6,034 nt of DNA from CAYXDR01 sp046498185 (GCA_046498185.1 JAWOBE010000180.1:1-6034), one strand, 5' to 3'. Counted from the first letter of the stretch, positions 1 through 5,908 are shown. Numbers and translations: made by a program. The notes: a model not told the origin generated them from the sequence alone.

Positions 1-144
1 CTTGCGCTTCAGATTTGCTCAGGGATTGAAATAAACACCTTCGTTGACGTGGATGCGGACGTGAACGGCAACAACCGCATCGGAATGGTGGAAGCCAGCT
101 ATATTCTTCAAAAAATATCGGCGGATGCCGGGGAGCCCCTGTGA
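1..144 (+). CDS. 3' end of a protein with a C-terminal dockerin/EF-hand-like module (partial)
   Basis: The frame is open from base 1 and ends at TGA 142-144, giving the last 47 residues of a protein whose start lies outside the window. The visible part is the second half of a tandem EF-hand/dockerin-like module: a helix beginning LALQICSGI, then a calcium-loop-like segment DVNGNNRIGMVE, then the helix ASYILQK. The next gene carries the same pattern internally (LALKICAGL ... EIDGDGRIGLPEAIYAIQK), so the two proteins share a module. Modules of this kind are known at the ends of secreted, multidomain bacterial proteins and are thought to bind calcium and mediate attachment or folding. The function of the whole protein cannot be told from this fragment. 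Translation in only this frame gives the motif, which makes the call firm although the gene is truncated by the window edge. Confidence 0.85.
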   Translation, partial: LALQICSGIEINTFVDVDADVNGNNRIGMVEASYILQKISADAGEPL

Positions 145-205
145 ATCCGTTAAAAGCCTGTAGTCCTGTGTAACGTGTTGTTGTCCAGAAAAGGAACCGA
201 TGAGA

Positions 206-243
206 TGCCCCGGTCAACCATCGAGTATGGCTGACCGGGGGCA
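206..243 (+). terminator. Strong hairpin after the first gene, candidate terminator
   Basis: TGCCCCGGTCA (206-216) pairs with TGACCGGGGGCA (232-243) with one bulged G. The stem continues through an A/C mismatch into CCAT/ATGG around a five-base loop (CGAGT). It lies 61 bases after the stop of the upstream gene and just before the next promoter, which is where a terminator is expected. The tail (CCATCCTTTGCC) has only a short T run, so intrinsic termination may be weak. It could instead protect the 3' end of the transcript. Confidence 0.5.
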
Positions 244-264
244 CCATCCTTTGCCAAATTATTC

Positions 265-293
265 TTGACAACCAAAAATGTTGATTTCATAAT
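265..293 (+). promoter_or_regulatory. Near-consensus sigma-70 promoter
   Basis: A perfect -35 box TTGACA (265-270) is followed after exactly 17 bases by CATAAT (288-293), which matches the -10 consensus at five of six positions. The surroundings are AT-rich. Transcription would start near base 300, leaving an untranslated leader of about 120 bases before the ATG at 419. The leader shows no riboswitch or clear attenuator; only a weak GCAC/GTGC pairing is visible in it. The placement between a hairpin and a well-formed ribosome binding site supports a real promoter for the long secreted-protein gene. Confidence 0.72.
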
Positions 294-406
294 TTTTTTG
301 TAAAAAGCTACAACGTTCTAACCTCCAGTTCCTCTTGCTACCATAGAAAAAAATTTTGTCTTGCACTGTCAGCACGAGGTCCTTGTCGCAATTTCGTTGT
401 GCGGGA

Positions 407-412
407 AAGGAG
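407..412 (+). promoter_or_regulatory. Ribosome binding site that sets the start at 419
   Basis: AAGGAG at 407-412 lies six bases before ATG 419-421. The frame is open further upstream to a TTG at 356, but that codon has no ribosome binding site, and the extra 21 residues would be polar sequence ahead of a signal peptide. The ATG at 428 is also in frame, but it is farther from the site (15 bases). Confidence 0.8.
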
Positions 413-418
413 TCGGTC

Positions 419-3145
419 ATGGCTTTCATGGTCAAGGTATCATGTTTCAACCTGGCTCTCGTGTGGGCGCTCATTATGGCGCCCGCGACCTGTTGCGGTG
501 CAGATACCACACCCCCGCCTTCACCGGTCAAGCTCATTTTCATTCACCATTCCACGGGCGGCAACTGGCTCGCCGATTCCAACCCTGACGGCCCATACGG
601 AGGTCTGGGCACCACACTCAGGGATAACAACTACTACGTCAGTGCGACCAATTATGGCTGGGGGCCACTGGGCATTGGAGACCGAACCGATATCCCGAAC
701 TGGCCGGAATGGTTTACCGGAGAAAACAGCAGCACTATCCTGAGTGCCCTGTATGACGAAACAGGCCAAAACATTCAGGATTATGGTTCATGGAGCCGTC
801 TTTCAACGGATCTCGGCGGTGAAAATGAGATCATCCTGTTCAAATCCTGCTTCCCTAATTCCGATCTTTTTGGATATCCGGATGATCCCCCATATGCTTC
901 ACCCAATGACTATGAATTCAGCGTCAGGAATGCCAAAGCAGTCTATATTCATTTGCTTGATTATTTTAAAACACGTCAGGACAAATTATTCGTAGTCATA
1001 ACTGCGCCTCCGCAGCTGGAAAACGAATATCCTCCGGACTACCTGGAGCCTCATGAACGAGCAGCCAATGCCCGCGCCTTCAACAACTGGCTTGTGAATG
1101 ACTGGCTGTCCGCCTATGCCCACAATAATGTGGCCGTGTTTGATTACTTCAATGTCCTGACCCACGAGGAAAATCACCATCGTTTTACTGGTGGAGAAAT
1201 CGAACATTATACGAGCCCGCTATCCGGCGATTTTGCCTTTTATCCTTCCTACGACAGCCATCCGAACACCGCCGGCCACCAGAAGGCCACGGCGGAATTC
1301 GTGCCGCTGCTGAACGTATTTTACAATGCCTGGAAAAATTCATTACCCCCGGTTTCAAAACCCACAGTGACAACCGGTGTTGCTGAAGCCGTGGGTCTTG
1401 ACCGGGCGACGTTAACGGGCACGCTCAACCCGAATGGAGCCTTGACGACATACCACTTCGAGTATGGAGAAACAGCAGCCTACGGCACAAACACCTCGCC
1501 CGCCGACGTCGGCGCGACAGGCGGCGTCGCTGTCGACGCAGCCATTTCCGGCCTCAGCCCCGAAACTCTTTACCATTACCGCCTTGTCGCCGGAAACGTT
1601 CAGGGAATGACCCTTGGGGAGGACATGACCTTCACCACGTTGGGGCTTCCTGTCGTCTTCGGCAATATCGACGGCAGCGCGGATGGTAAGGTGGGTCTGT
1701 CGGATGCGGTTTTGGCCTTGAAAATTTGCGCCGGCCTGGCACCTTCCGATGTGGTTTCAGCCGCAGAGATCGATGGAGACGGCAGGATTGGCCTGCCTGA
1801 GGCGATTTACGCAATACAGAAGACGGCCGGTCTACTCGACAAAACCACACGGGTTCAGCCGTCGGACCTACAGTATCTTGGTGCATTCCGGCTACCCGAC
1901 GCGGCGGAGCGGCCACAGACTTTTGCCTACGGCGGAAATTCAATGACCTACAACCCTTCCGGCGATCCGTTGAACAGCGATCCATACCCGGGATCACTGT
2001 TTTTGATGGGCCATGACCGCCAGCCCTACGGAGATTTACCGGACGGCAACCAGGTGGCCGAAATCACCATTCCCGTTCCGGTTATATCAGGCGACGTGAA
2101 TGATCTGAATCAAGCGGAATTCATCCAGCAATTCCATGACGTGACACACGGATACTTTACCAATGCCGAAGAGATTATCCGGACGGGAATGCAATACCTC
2201 GATGTTGCTGCAACCGGGCCGAAGATCCATCTGGTATGGGGCTGTCATTTTGAACCGGAAACGTACACAGGAACCCATGCATGGTTTAATCCCGACCTGT
2301 CATCGCCCGCCTTCCAGGGCCCCTGGCTCATCGGAAATCAGTCCTTCTACCATGTAACCGGATATCTGTTTGAAATACCGACGTCATGGGCGGATCAGCA
2401 TGTAAACGGAAAATATCTTGGAACAGGACGATTTCGTGACGGCGGATGGTCCGGCATGGGGCCGGCCCTGTTTGCCTTCCGGCCCTGGGTGGACGGCAGC
2501 GGTACTGCCCCGCCACCAGGAGCCGACCTCGAAGCGACAACCCTGCTACGCTACCAGGATACACAGTCCACCAGCAACATAGAAAATTGCATGGATGGCT
2601 ATCAGCATCCCGATGAATGGGAAGGCGTTGCGTGGATCACGTCCTCCACCGGCAAAACAGCGGTTTTGGTGGCGGGCACCAAGGCGACAGGCGCAAAATA
2701 CTGGTACGGATGGAGCAACCTTGCCAGTCCGGAGGATCCTTGCATCGAGGAAGCGATTCAGGACCAGTTCACCGCCTGCCGGCTGGCCGACGGTACGCCC
2801 TGCCCGCCGGAGGATTTGCATGAATGTTCGGAGCACACCGATTACCGCGGATGGTGGAGCAGCCGCTTCGATGCACAGTTTATCCTGTATGATCCAGACG
2901 ACCTGGCAAAAGTTGTGGCAGGCGAAATGAATGCCTGGGATCCTCAGCCCTATGCCGTGATGGACATAGACGAACACCTTTTTCTCAATCCCGCCGGTGT
3001 CGAGCCGGAAATGCTGGGAAGCGGAGATCAACGCAGGATGAGAATCGGCCCGGTAACATACGACAGAGGCAATGACCTCTTGTATGTCGTCGAATTGTTC
3101 ACAGACGGCGCCAAACCGGTGGTTCATGTCTGGAAAATATTATAA
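419..3145 (+). CDS. Secreted SGNH-hydrolase-like protein with Fn3-like, dockerin-like and uncharacterised C-terminal domains
   Basis: The product has 908 residues. Residues 1-28 form a signal peptide (hydrophobic core LALVWALIMAPA; cleavage probably near CGA28), so the protein is exported. Residues about 37-308 resemble an SGNH/GDSL hydrolase: the first strand ends in FIHHSTG with Ser45 as likely nucleophile, followed by FKSCFPNSD (141-149), a strand LFVVITAPP, and DSHPN with Asp279 and His281 as likely catalytic partners. The usual GDSL block is absent and the last block is D-x-H rather than D-x-x-H. Residues about 310-408 are fibronectin-III-like (LTGTLNPNG ... FEYGETAAYG ... YHYRLVAGN). 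Residues 415-473 are a double EF-hand/dockerin-like module with loops at 418-429 and 450-461. Residues 479-908 start with YLGAFRLP, are rich in Trp, Tyr and Gly, hold four evenly spaced cysteines (775, 787, 795, 803), and end in a strand-like VVHVWKIL; I know no function for this part. An esterase or deacetylase acting on extracellular glycans is a reasonable inference, not proven. Confidence 0.85.
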   Translation: MAFMVKVSCFNLALVWALIMAPATCCGADTTPPPSPVKLIFIHHSTGGNWLADSNPDGPYGGLGTTLRDNNYYVSATNYGWGPLGIGDRTDIPNWPEWFTGENSSTILSALYDETGQNIQDYGSWSRLSTDLGGENEIILFKSCFPNSDLFGYPDDPPYASPNDYEFSVRNAKAVYIHLLDYFKTRQDKLFVVITAPPQLENEYPPDYLEPHERAANARAFNNWLVNDWLSAYAHNNVAVFDYFNVLTHEENHHRFTGGEIEHYTSPLSGDFAFYPSYDSHPNTAGHQKATAEFVPLLNVFYNAWKNSLPPVSKPTVTTGVAEAVGLDRATLTGTLNPNGALTTYHFEYGETAAYGTNTSPADVGATGGVAVDAAISGLSPETLYHYRLVAGNVQGMTLGEDMTFTTLGLPVVFGNIDGSADGKVGLSDAVLALKICAGLAPSDVVSAAEIDGDGRIGLPEAIYAIQKTAGLLDKTTRVQPSDLQYLGAFRLPDAAERPQTFAYGGNSMTYNPSGDPLNSDPYPGSLFLMGHDRQPYGDLPDGNQVAEITIPVPVISGDVNDLNQAEFIQQFHDVTHGYFTNAEEIIRTGMQYLDVAATGPKIHLVWGCHFEPETYTGTHAWFNPDLSSPAFQGPWLIGNQSFYHVTGYLFEIPTSWADQHVNGKYLGTGRFRDGGWSGMGPALFAFRPWVDGSGTAPPPGADLEATTLLRYQDTQSTSNIENCMDGYQHPDEWEGVAWITSSTGKTAVLVAGTKATGAKYWYGWSNLASPEDPCIEEAIQDQFTACRLADGTPCPPEDLHECSEHTDYRGWWSSRFDAQFILYDPDDLAKVVAGEMNAWDPQPYAVMDIDEHLFLNPAGVEPEMLGSGDQRRMRIGPVTYDRGNDLLYVVELFTDGAKPVVHVWKIL

Positions 3146-3160
3146 GGTTCCTCCCAATTC

Positions 3161-3172
3161 TACAAATTTGTA
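3161..3172. repeat. Perfect 12-bp palindrome
   Basis: TACAAATTTGTA is its own reverse complement and lies 16 bases after the stop codon of the long gene. Its symmetry and AT content are those of a site for a dimeric DNA-binding protein. It sits about 190 bases from the next start codon and no promoter is visible beside it. A chance palindrome in AT-rich DNA is quite possible. Confidence 0.4.
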
Positions 3173-3178
3173 ACTTCC

Positions 3179-3211
3179 TTACCGATTTCGGCCCGGAGCC
3201 GTTTTCGGTAA
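3179..3211 (+). terminator. Imperfect hairpin after the long gene, possible weak terminator
   Basis: TTACCGA (3179-3185) pairs with TCGGTAA (3205-3211), and inside it CGGC (3189-3192) pairs with GCCG (3198-3201) around a five-base loop. The two stems are separated by an internal loop of three T opposite three T. It lies 33 bases after the stop codon. No T run follows (AATCAAGCC), so it does not meet the usual intrinsic terminator pattern; position is the main argument. Confidence 0.3.
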
Positions 3212-3359
3212 AATCAAGCCTCTCGTCGGTGAACCTTCGCACGCGCGGGTAGCAGCGGATAAAACATTATTTACGGATTTTTCGTGGCAGGCTTTGCGGT
3301 TTCATGCTAATCTACTTCCCTGACATTCAATGCATTTTTTGTTCACCATCGGGTAAAAA

Positions 3360-3692
3360 ATGATGTTTTCGCAAGCCACCGACCATCGAATCGCGAGCGT
3401 TCAGAAGGTCCTACAGGAATGCTTCTGGGGTGACTACAGGATCTCGGAAAAGGACATCCTGGAAAAACTGGAAAGCGGAGATCCCGGCTTTGCACGTTTT
3501 CTTTTCTCCAAGATTATCGAAAACAGCAGACATCCCAGCCGTCACCTGCAGGTGCTTTTTCCGCCCGATTTGCTGCGTGGGTTGATAGAAAGATATCTTA
3601 AAAGTGCAGGAGGCAGGAAGCGAATTCGCCTGGTCGCAGCCAACATCACCGGCAATTACGACCTGGTTCCGGAGTATCGATGGAAGAGATAG
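3360..3692 (+). CDS. Small unrecognised protein, candidate antitoxin partner of the following nucleotidyltransferase
   Basis: The product has 110 residues, with no signal peptide or membrane segment. An in-frame TAA at 3354-3356 means the ATG at 3360 is the earliest possible start; the ATG at 3363 is the alternative. The ribosome binding site is weak (GGGT about five bases upstream). The protein looks mostly helical, with a basic C-terminal part (ERYLKSAGGRKRIRL) and an ending VPEYRWKR. The last 13 bases overlap the next gene, so the two are almost certainly co-transcribed and translationally coupled. A small gene overlapping an AbiEii-type toxin is the usual layout of an antitoxin, but I see no winged-helix signature typical of AbiEi. 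The antitoxin role therefore rests on context. I do not recognise a named family with certainty. Confidence 0.7.
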   Translation: MMFSQATDHRIASVQKVLQECFWGDYRISEKDILEKLESGDPGFARFLFSKIIENSRHPSRHLQVLFPPDLLRGLIERYLKSAGGRKRIRLVAANITGNYDLVPEYRWKR

Positions 3693-4324
3693 ACTATCGT
3701 TCACTGTATGCTTTGCAGGATCGTGTTATAAAAGCGGTTTTCCTTATTGAATCAAGCTTTTATTTGACCGGAGGCACTTGCCTCCATAGATTCTATCATG
3801 AAAAACGCTATTCAGACGATCTGGATTTTTTCGACAACGATAACATGATGTTTCGTGAAGATGTACGGATTGTCCTGGATTCCATCCGCCGGCAGAATAT
3901 CCCTTCAAGCATCGACGTGGATTCCCGAGATTATGTTAGACTGACGGTAGATGGCTCAATGAAAGTGGAACTGGTAAACGACAGGACCTACCGTGCCGGG
4001 CGCAGTATTCGGACCGCCAACGGCGTGGTTCTCGATAACATTTTGAATTTATGCTCAAATAAAATATGCGCCATTTTTGGCCGGGATGAACCGAAAGATG
4101 TGTTTGACCTCTATACGATTTATCAAAACATTTCTCTCGATTGGTCTGAAGCCATGTGCGCGGCGTCTAAAAAATGTGTAGTGGATCCAGAGGCACTGAA
4201 GTTTCGATTGCGGGCATTTCCCCTGGAACTGGCGGATTTCCTGCAGGTGCCCGACCGTGCATTCATCGCAGAGTTCAAAAGGAACTATCGATCCATGGTG
4301 GATCGTGTTATTGCTGAATTTTGA
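3680..4324 (+). CDS. AbiEii/AbiGii-type nucleotidyltransferase, candidate toxin
   Basis: The product has 214 residues and starts at ATG 3680, with GGAG five bases upstream inside the end of the preceding gene. It carries the signature of minimal nucleotidyltransferases of the AbiEii/AbiGii toxin family: FYLTGGTCL with GGT at 31-33, SDDLDFF with the metal-binding pair Asp47 and Asp49, an acidic third position in MKVELV (Lys95, Glu97), then NKICAIFGRDEPKDVFDLY (127-145), matching the conserved K...R...(R/K)DxxDLY segment. Family members transfer nucleotides to RNA targets such as tRNA acceptor ends and block growth; some serve in phage defence. All key residues are present, so it is probably active. 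It is shorter than classical AbiEii (near 300 residues), closer to the compact members of the family. The region looks more AT-rich than the long gene to the left, which would fit acquisition by transfer. Confidence 0.88.
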   Translation: MEEIDYRSLYALQDRVIKAVFLIESSFYLTGGTCLHRFYHEKRYSDDLDFFDNDNMMFREDVRIVLDSIRRQNIPSSIDVDSRDYVRLTVDGSMKVELVNDRTYRAGRSIRTANGVVLDNILNLCSNKICAIFGRDEPKDVFDLYTIYQNISLDWSEAMCAASKKCVVDPEALKFRLRAFPLELADFLQVPDRAFIAEFKRNYRSMVDRVIAEF

Positions 4325-4346
4325 TGCGGGAGTGCGAAAGCCGTCC

Positions 4347-4350
4347 GGAG
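4347..4350 (+). promoter_or_regulatory. Ribosome binding site that sets the start at 4359
   Basis: GGAG lies eight bases before ATG 4359-4361. A TTG at 4356 is directly upstream in frame, but ATG at 4359 has the better codon and spacing, so the product is taken as 300 residues. Confidence 0.65.
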
Positions 4351-4358
4351 AATAATTG

Positions 4359-5261
4359 ATGATCGACGATGATGTATCGGTGATAATCCCCGCTTTCAAC
4401 GAAGCCGAAACCATCGGCCCGCTGGTTGAACGCCTCAAGGAACTTTATCCCTCGTTTGAAATAATTGTGGTAGACGACGGCTCCTCGGACGCAACCGCCG
4501 AGGCGGCACGCAAAGCCGGCGCCCTTGTATTCCGACATCCTTACAACATCGGTAACGGCGCCGCCGTCAAGGCAGGCATCAGATTGGCTTCAGGTGAAAT
4601 TCTGGTTTTGATGGACGGAGACGGCCAGCATAATCCAGAGGATATTTCTTCGCTGCTGGAATGTTTCCCGGATTTTGACATGGTAGTAGGTGCTCGCCCC
4701 CTTAAGGGTCATTCCTCTTGGGTTCGTGCAATGGGTAACACTATGTACAATCGCCTGGCGTCCTACGTGACCCGTTTCACTGTGAAGGACCTTACGTCGG
4801 GTTTCCGGGCGGTTCGGGCCGACATCGCACGGAACTTTCTTTATCTTCTCCCAAATACATATTCCTACCCTACAACGCTTACCCTGGCTGTTCTGAGGAC
4901 CGGCCGCAGCGTAAAATATATACCCATCAAACCAGCAAAACGTCAGGCCGGCAAAAGCAACATCGGAATGGCGCGGGACGGCATACGCTTTTTTTTGATC
5001 ATCGCCAAAATCTGCACCCTCTTTTCCCCTTTCCGAATTTTTCTTCCGGTGAGTGTGTTTTTCTTTCTTCTCGGAATCGGTTACTACGCTTACACATTCT
5101 TCGCCCATCACCGCTTCACAAACATGAGCGCGCTTCTCCTTACCACTTCAATCCTGGTTTTTATGATGGGTTTAATCTCTGAACAGATCTGTCAGATGAG
5201 GTATGATAGGAGTGAGGATAATAAATTAAAGGGGTGGATTTGGCCAACGTCCGGACGTTGA
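4359..5261 (+). CDS. Glycosyltransferase family 2, polyprenyl-phosphate glycosyltransferase-like, with two C-terminal membrane helices
   Basis: The 300-residue product has the full GT-A fold signature: VIIPAFNE (8-15), VVDDGSSD (37-44) for nucleotide binding, MDGDGQH (85-91) with the metal-binding Asp86-x-Asp88, DLTSGFRAV (144-152), and RQAGKSN (195-201) near the active site. Two hydrophobic segments follow, about 226-248 and 257-277, placing the enzyme at the inner membrane with a cytoplasmic catalytic domain. This matches dolichol/undecaprenyl-phosphate sugar transferases, which load a sugar from a nucleotide donor onto a lipid carrier; the exact sugar cannot be read. It begins 34 bases after the nucleotidyltransferase gene and ends two bases before a broken glycosyltransferase, so it likely belongs to a polysaccharide or glycolipid assembly set. 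No inactivating change is visible. The short tail after YDRSED is not recognisable. Confidence 0.92.
   Translation: MIDDDVSVIIPAFNEAETIGPLVERLKELYPSFEIIVVDDGSSDATAEAARKAGALVFRHPYNIGNGAAVKAGIRLASGEILVLMDGDGQHNPEDISSLLECFPDFDMVVGARPLKGHSSWVRAMGNTMYNRLASYVTRFTVKDLTSGFRAVRADIARNFLYLLPNTYSYPTTLTLAVLRTGRSVKYIPIKPAKRQAGKSNIGMARDGIRFFLIIAKICTLFSPFRIFLPVSVFFFLLGIGYYAYTFFAHHRFTNMSALLLTTSILVFMMGLISEQICQMRYDRSEDNKLKGWIWPTSGR
5228..5234 (+). promoter_or_regulatory. Ribosome binding site inside the end of the GT2 gene
   Basis: AAAGGGG lies five bases before an in-frame TTG (5240-5242) of the next reading frame and 29 bases before its ATG (5264). The ATG itself has no good site. The family 4 gene may therefore once have started at TTG 5240, overlapping the GT2 gene by 22 bases. 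Confidence 0.4.
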
Positions 5262-5263
5262 AA

Positions 5264-5900
5264 ATGAAAAATCCTCCAAATAAGTCGCGAATCCTTGTTA
5301 TGACTTGCACCTTTCCTCGCTGGCAAAAACGACACTGAGCCGGCCTTTGACTTTGAACTGAGCCGCGGGCTTGTTCCCGATTATGACATTCTGGTCCTTG
5401 CCCCACGAGCACCGCGCAGCCTTCTGGAGGAAATGATGGCGGGCATCCGGGTTATACGATTCCTCTACTTTTTCAACCGTCTGGAAAACCTGGACCACGG
5501 CCCCCGGCAGATCAAATTTCTCGGAATGGTTCCTCAGAACCGTCTCCCCGAACTCTACAACTGTGCCACTATCGCTGTTTTTCCTTTTGTTATTGCACAA
5601 AGCGGTGATCAGGAAGGGTTCGGGCTGGTGCAGGTTGATGTCACCGGTGATCTTCCTGCTGTCCACGACATCTTGATCCACAAAGAAACCGGTCTTCTTG
5701 TTCCTCCCGGCAAGCCAAAACTCTTGGCGGACGCTATCGACATCCTGCTTTCAAACCCTGACCTGCGTAAAATATTGGCGTCACAGGGGCGGGAGCGATG
5801 CCTGGAAAAATTTGACTGGGATATCGTGCGGGGAAAGTATAATAAACTATTTAAAGAACACCTCGACAGCCTAAAGAAAAATCTGCATCATTTAAAATAA
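5264..5900 (+). pseudogene. Broken family 4 glycosyltransferase (frameshift and internal deletions)
   Basis: From ATG 5264 the frame reads MKNPPNKSRILVMTCTFPRWQK and stops at TGA 5336. One frame over it continues as NDTEPAFDFELSRGLV ... VLAPRAP up to the TAA at 5898-5900. Joined, this is the N-terminus of a family 4 (GT-B fold) glycosyltransferase, whose members read TFPRW-x-x-DTEPxFVFELSRRL. Removing one A from the run 5325-5329 gives WQNDTEP and restores the frame. After RFLYFFNRLENL the sequence jumps straight to HGPRQIKFLGMVPQNRLPELY, the C-terminal domain, so the acceptor-domain core and linker are missing: about 212 codons remain where I expect near 400. The donor-site stretch EGFGLVQV is followed at once by DVTGDLPAVHDI, lacking the usual segment around GCGCPVVA. 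The rest (ETGLLVPPGKPKLLADAI ... FDWDIV) is normal. An enzyme with these losses should be inactive. Misassembly of the middle is an alternative explanation. Confidence 0.85.
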
Positions 5901-5908
5901 TTTAAATG
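5889..5908. repeat. AT-rich inverted repeat over the stop codon of the broken glycosyltransferase
   Basis: CATTTAAA (5889-5896) and TTTAAATG (5901-5908) are exact reverse complements around a four-base loop that includes the TAA stop. The stem is almost entirely A/T, so it would be weak in RNA, and no T run follows. It may be chance, a protein-binding site, or part of a decayed boundary. Confidence 0.35.

Larger units (their letters stand above)
3146..3359. other. Intergenic stretch of 214 bases without a convincing gene
   Basis: The stretch separates the long secreted-protein gene from the toxin-antitoxin-like pair. It contains a 12-bp palindrome and an imperfect hairpin, described separately. 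No good -35/-10 pair is visible before the gene at 3360. CTGACA at 3320-3325 resembles a -35 box, but the bases 17-18 further on (TCACCA/CACCAT) are poor as a -10 box. The promoter of the downstream genes therefore remains unlocated. Confidence 0.6.

Noticed and set aside
361..410. Attenuator or riboswitch in the leader of the long gene
   Set aside because: Only a short, bulged GCAC/GTGC pairing is visible, with no terminator stem or conserved aptamer pattern.
356..418. Earlier TTG start at 356 for the long secreted protein
   Set aside because: No ribosome binding site precedes it, it adds a polar stretch before the signal peptide, and ATG 419 has AAGGAG at ideal spacing.
485..502. Lipoprotein signal (lipobox) around the double cysteine at residues 25-26
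   Set aside because: The residues before the first Cys are P-A-T, lacking the Leu/Ile/Val at -3 and the small residue at -1 that a lipobox needs; a signal peptidase I site fits better.
2546..3127. 193-codon open frame on the minus strand
   Set aside because: It lies wholly within the long gene on the + strand, its translation shows no domain pattern, and it has no plausible ribosome binding context.
3285..3300. Sigma-54 promoter-like TGGCAGGCTTTGC before the 110-codon gene
   Set aside because: The distance between GG and GC is eight bases, not the required ten, so it does not fit the -24/-12 pattern.
4590..5111. 173-codon open frame on the minus strand
   Set aside because: It is the antisense of the clearly real GT2 gene, with low-complexity Lys/Glu stretches that mirror Phe-rich membrane helices.
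5321..5338. Programmed -1 ribosomal frameshift at CAAAAAC
   Set aside because: Joining the two GT4 frames needs a +1 (or -2) shift, not -1, and the gene is also damaged elsewhere, so mutation is the simpler explanation.
5433..5900. An independent 155-codon gene starting at ATG 5433
   Set aside because: The homology to family 4 glycosyltransferases continues upstream in the same frame to at least 5328, so this is the tail of a broken gene and not a separate one.
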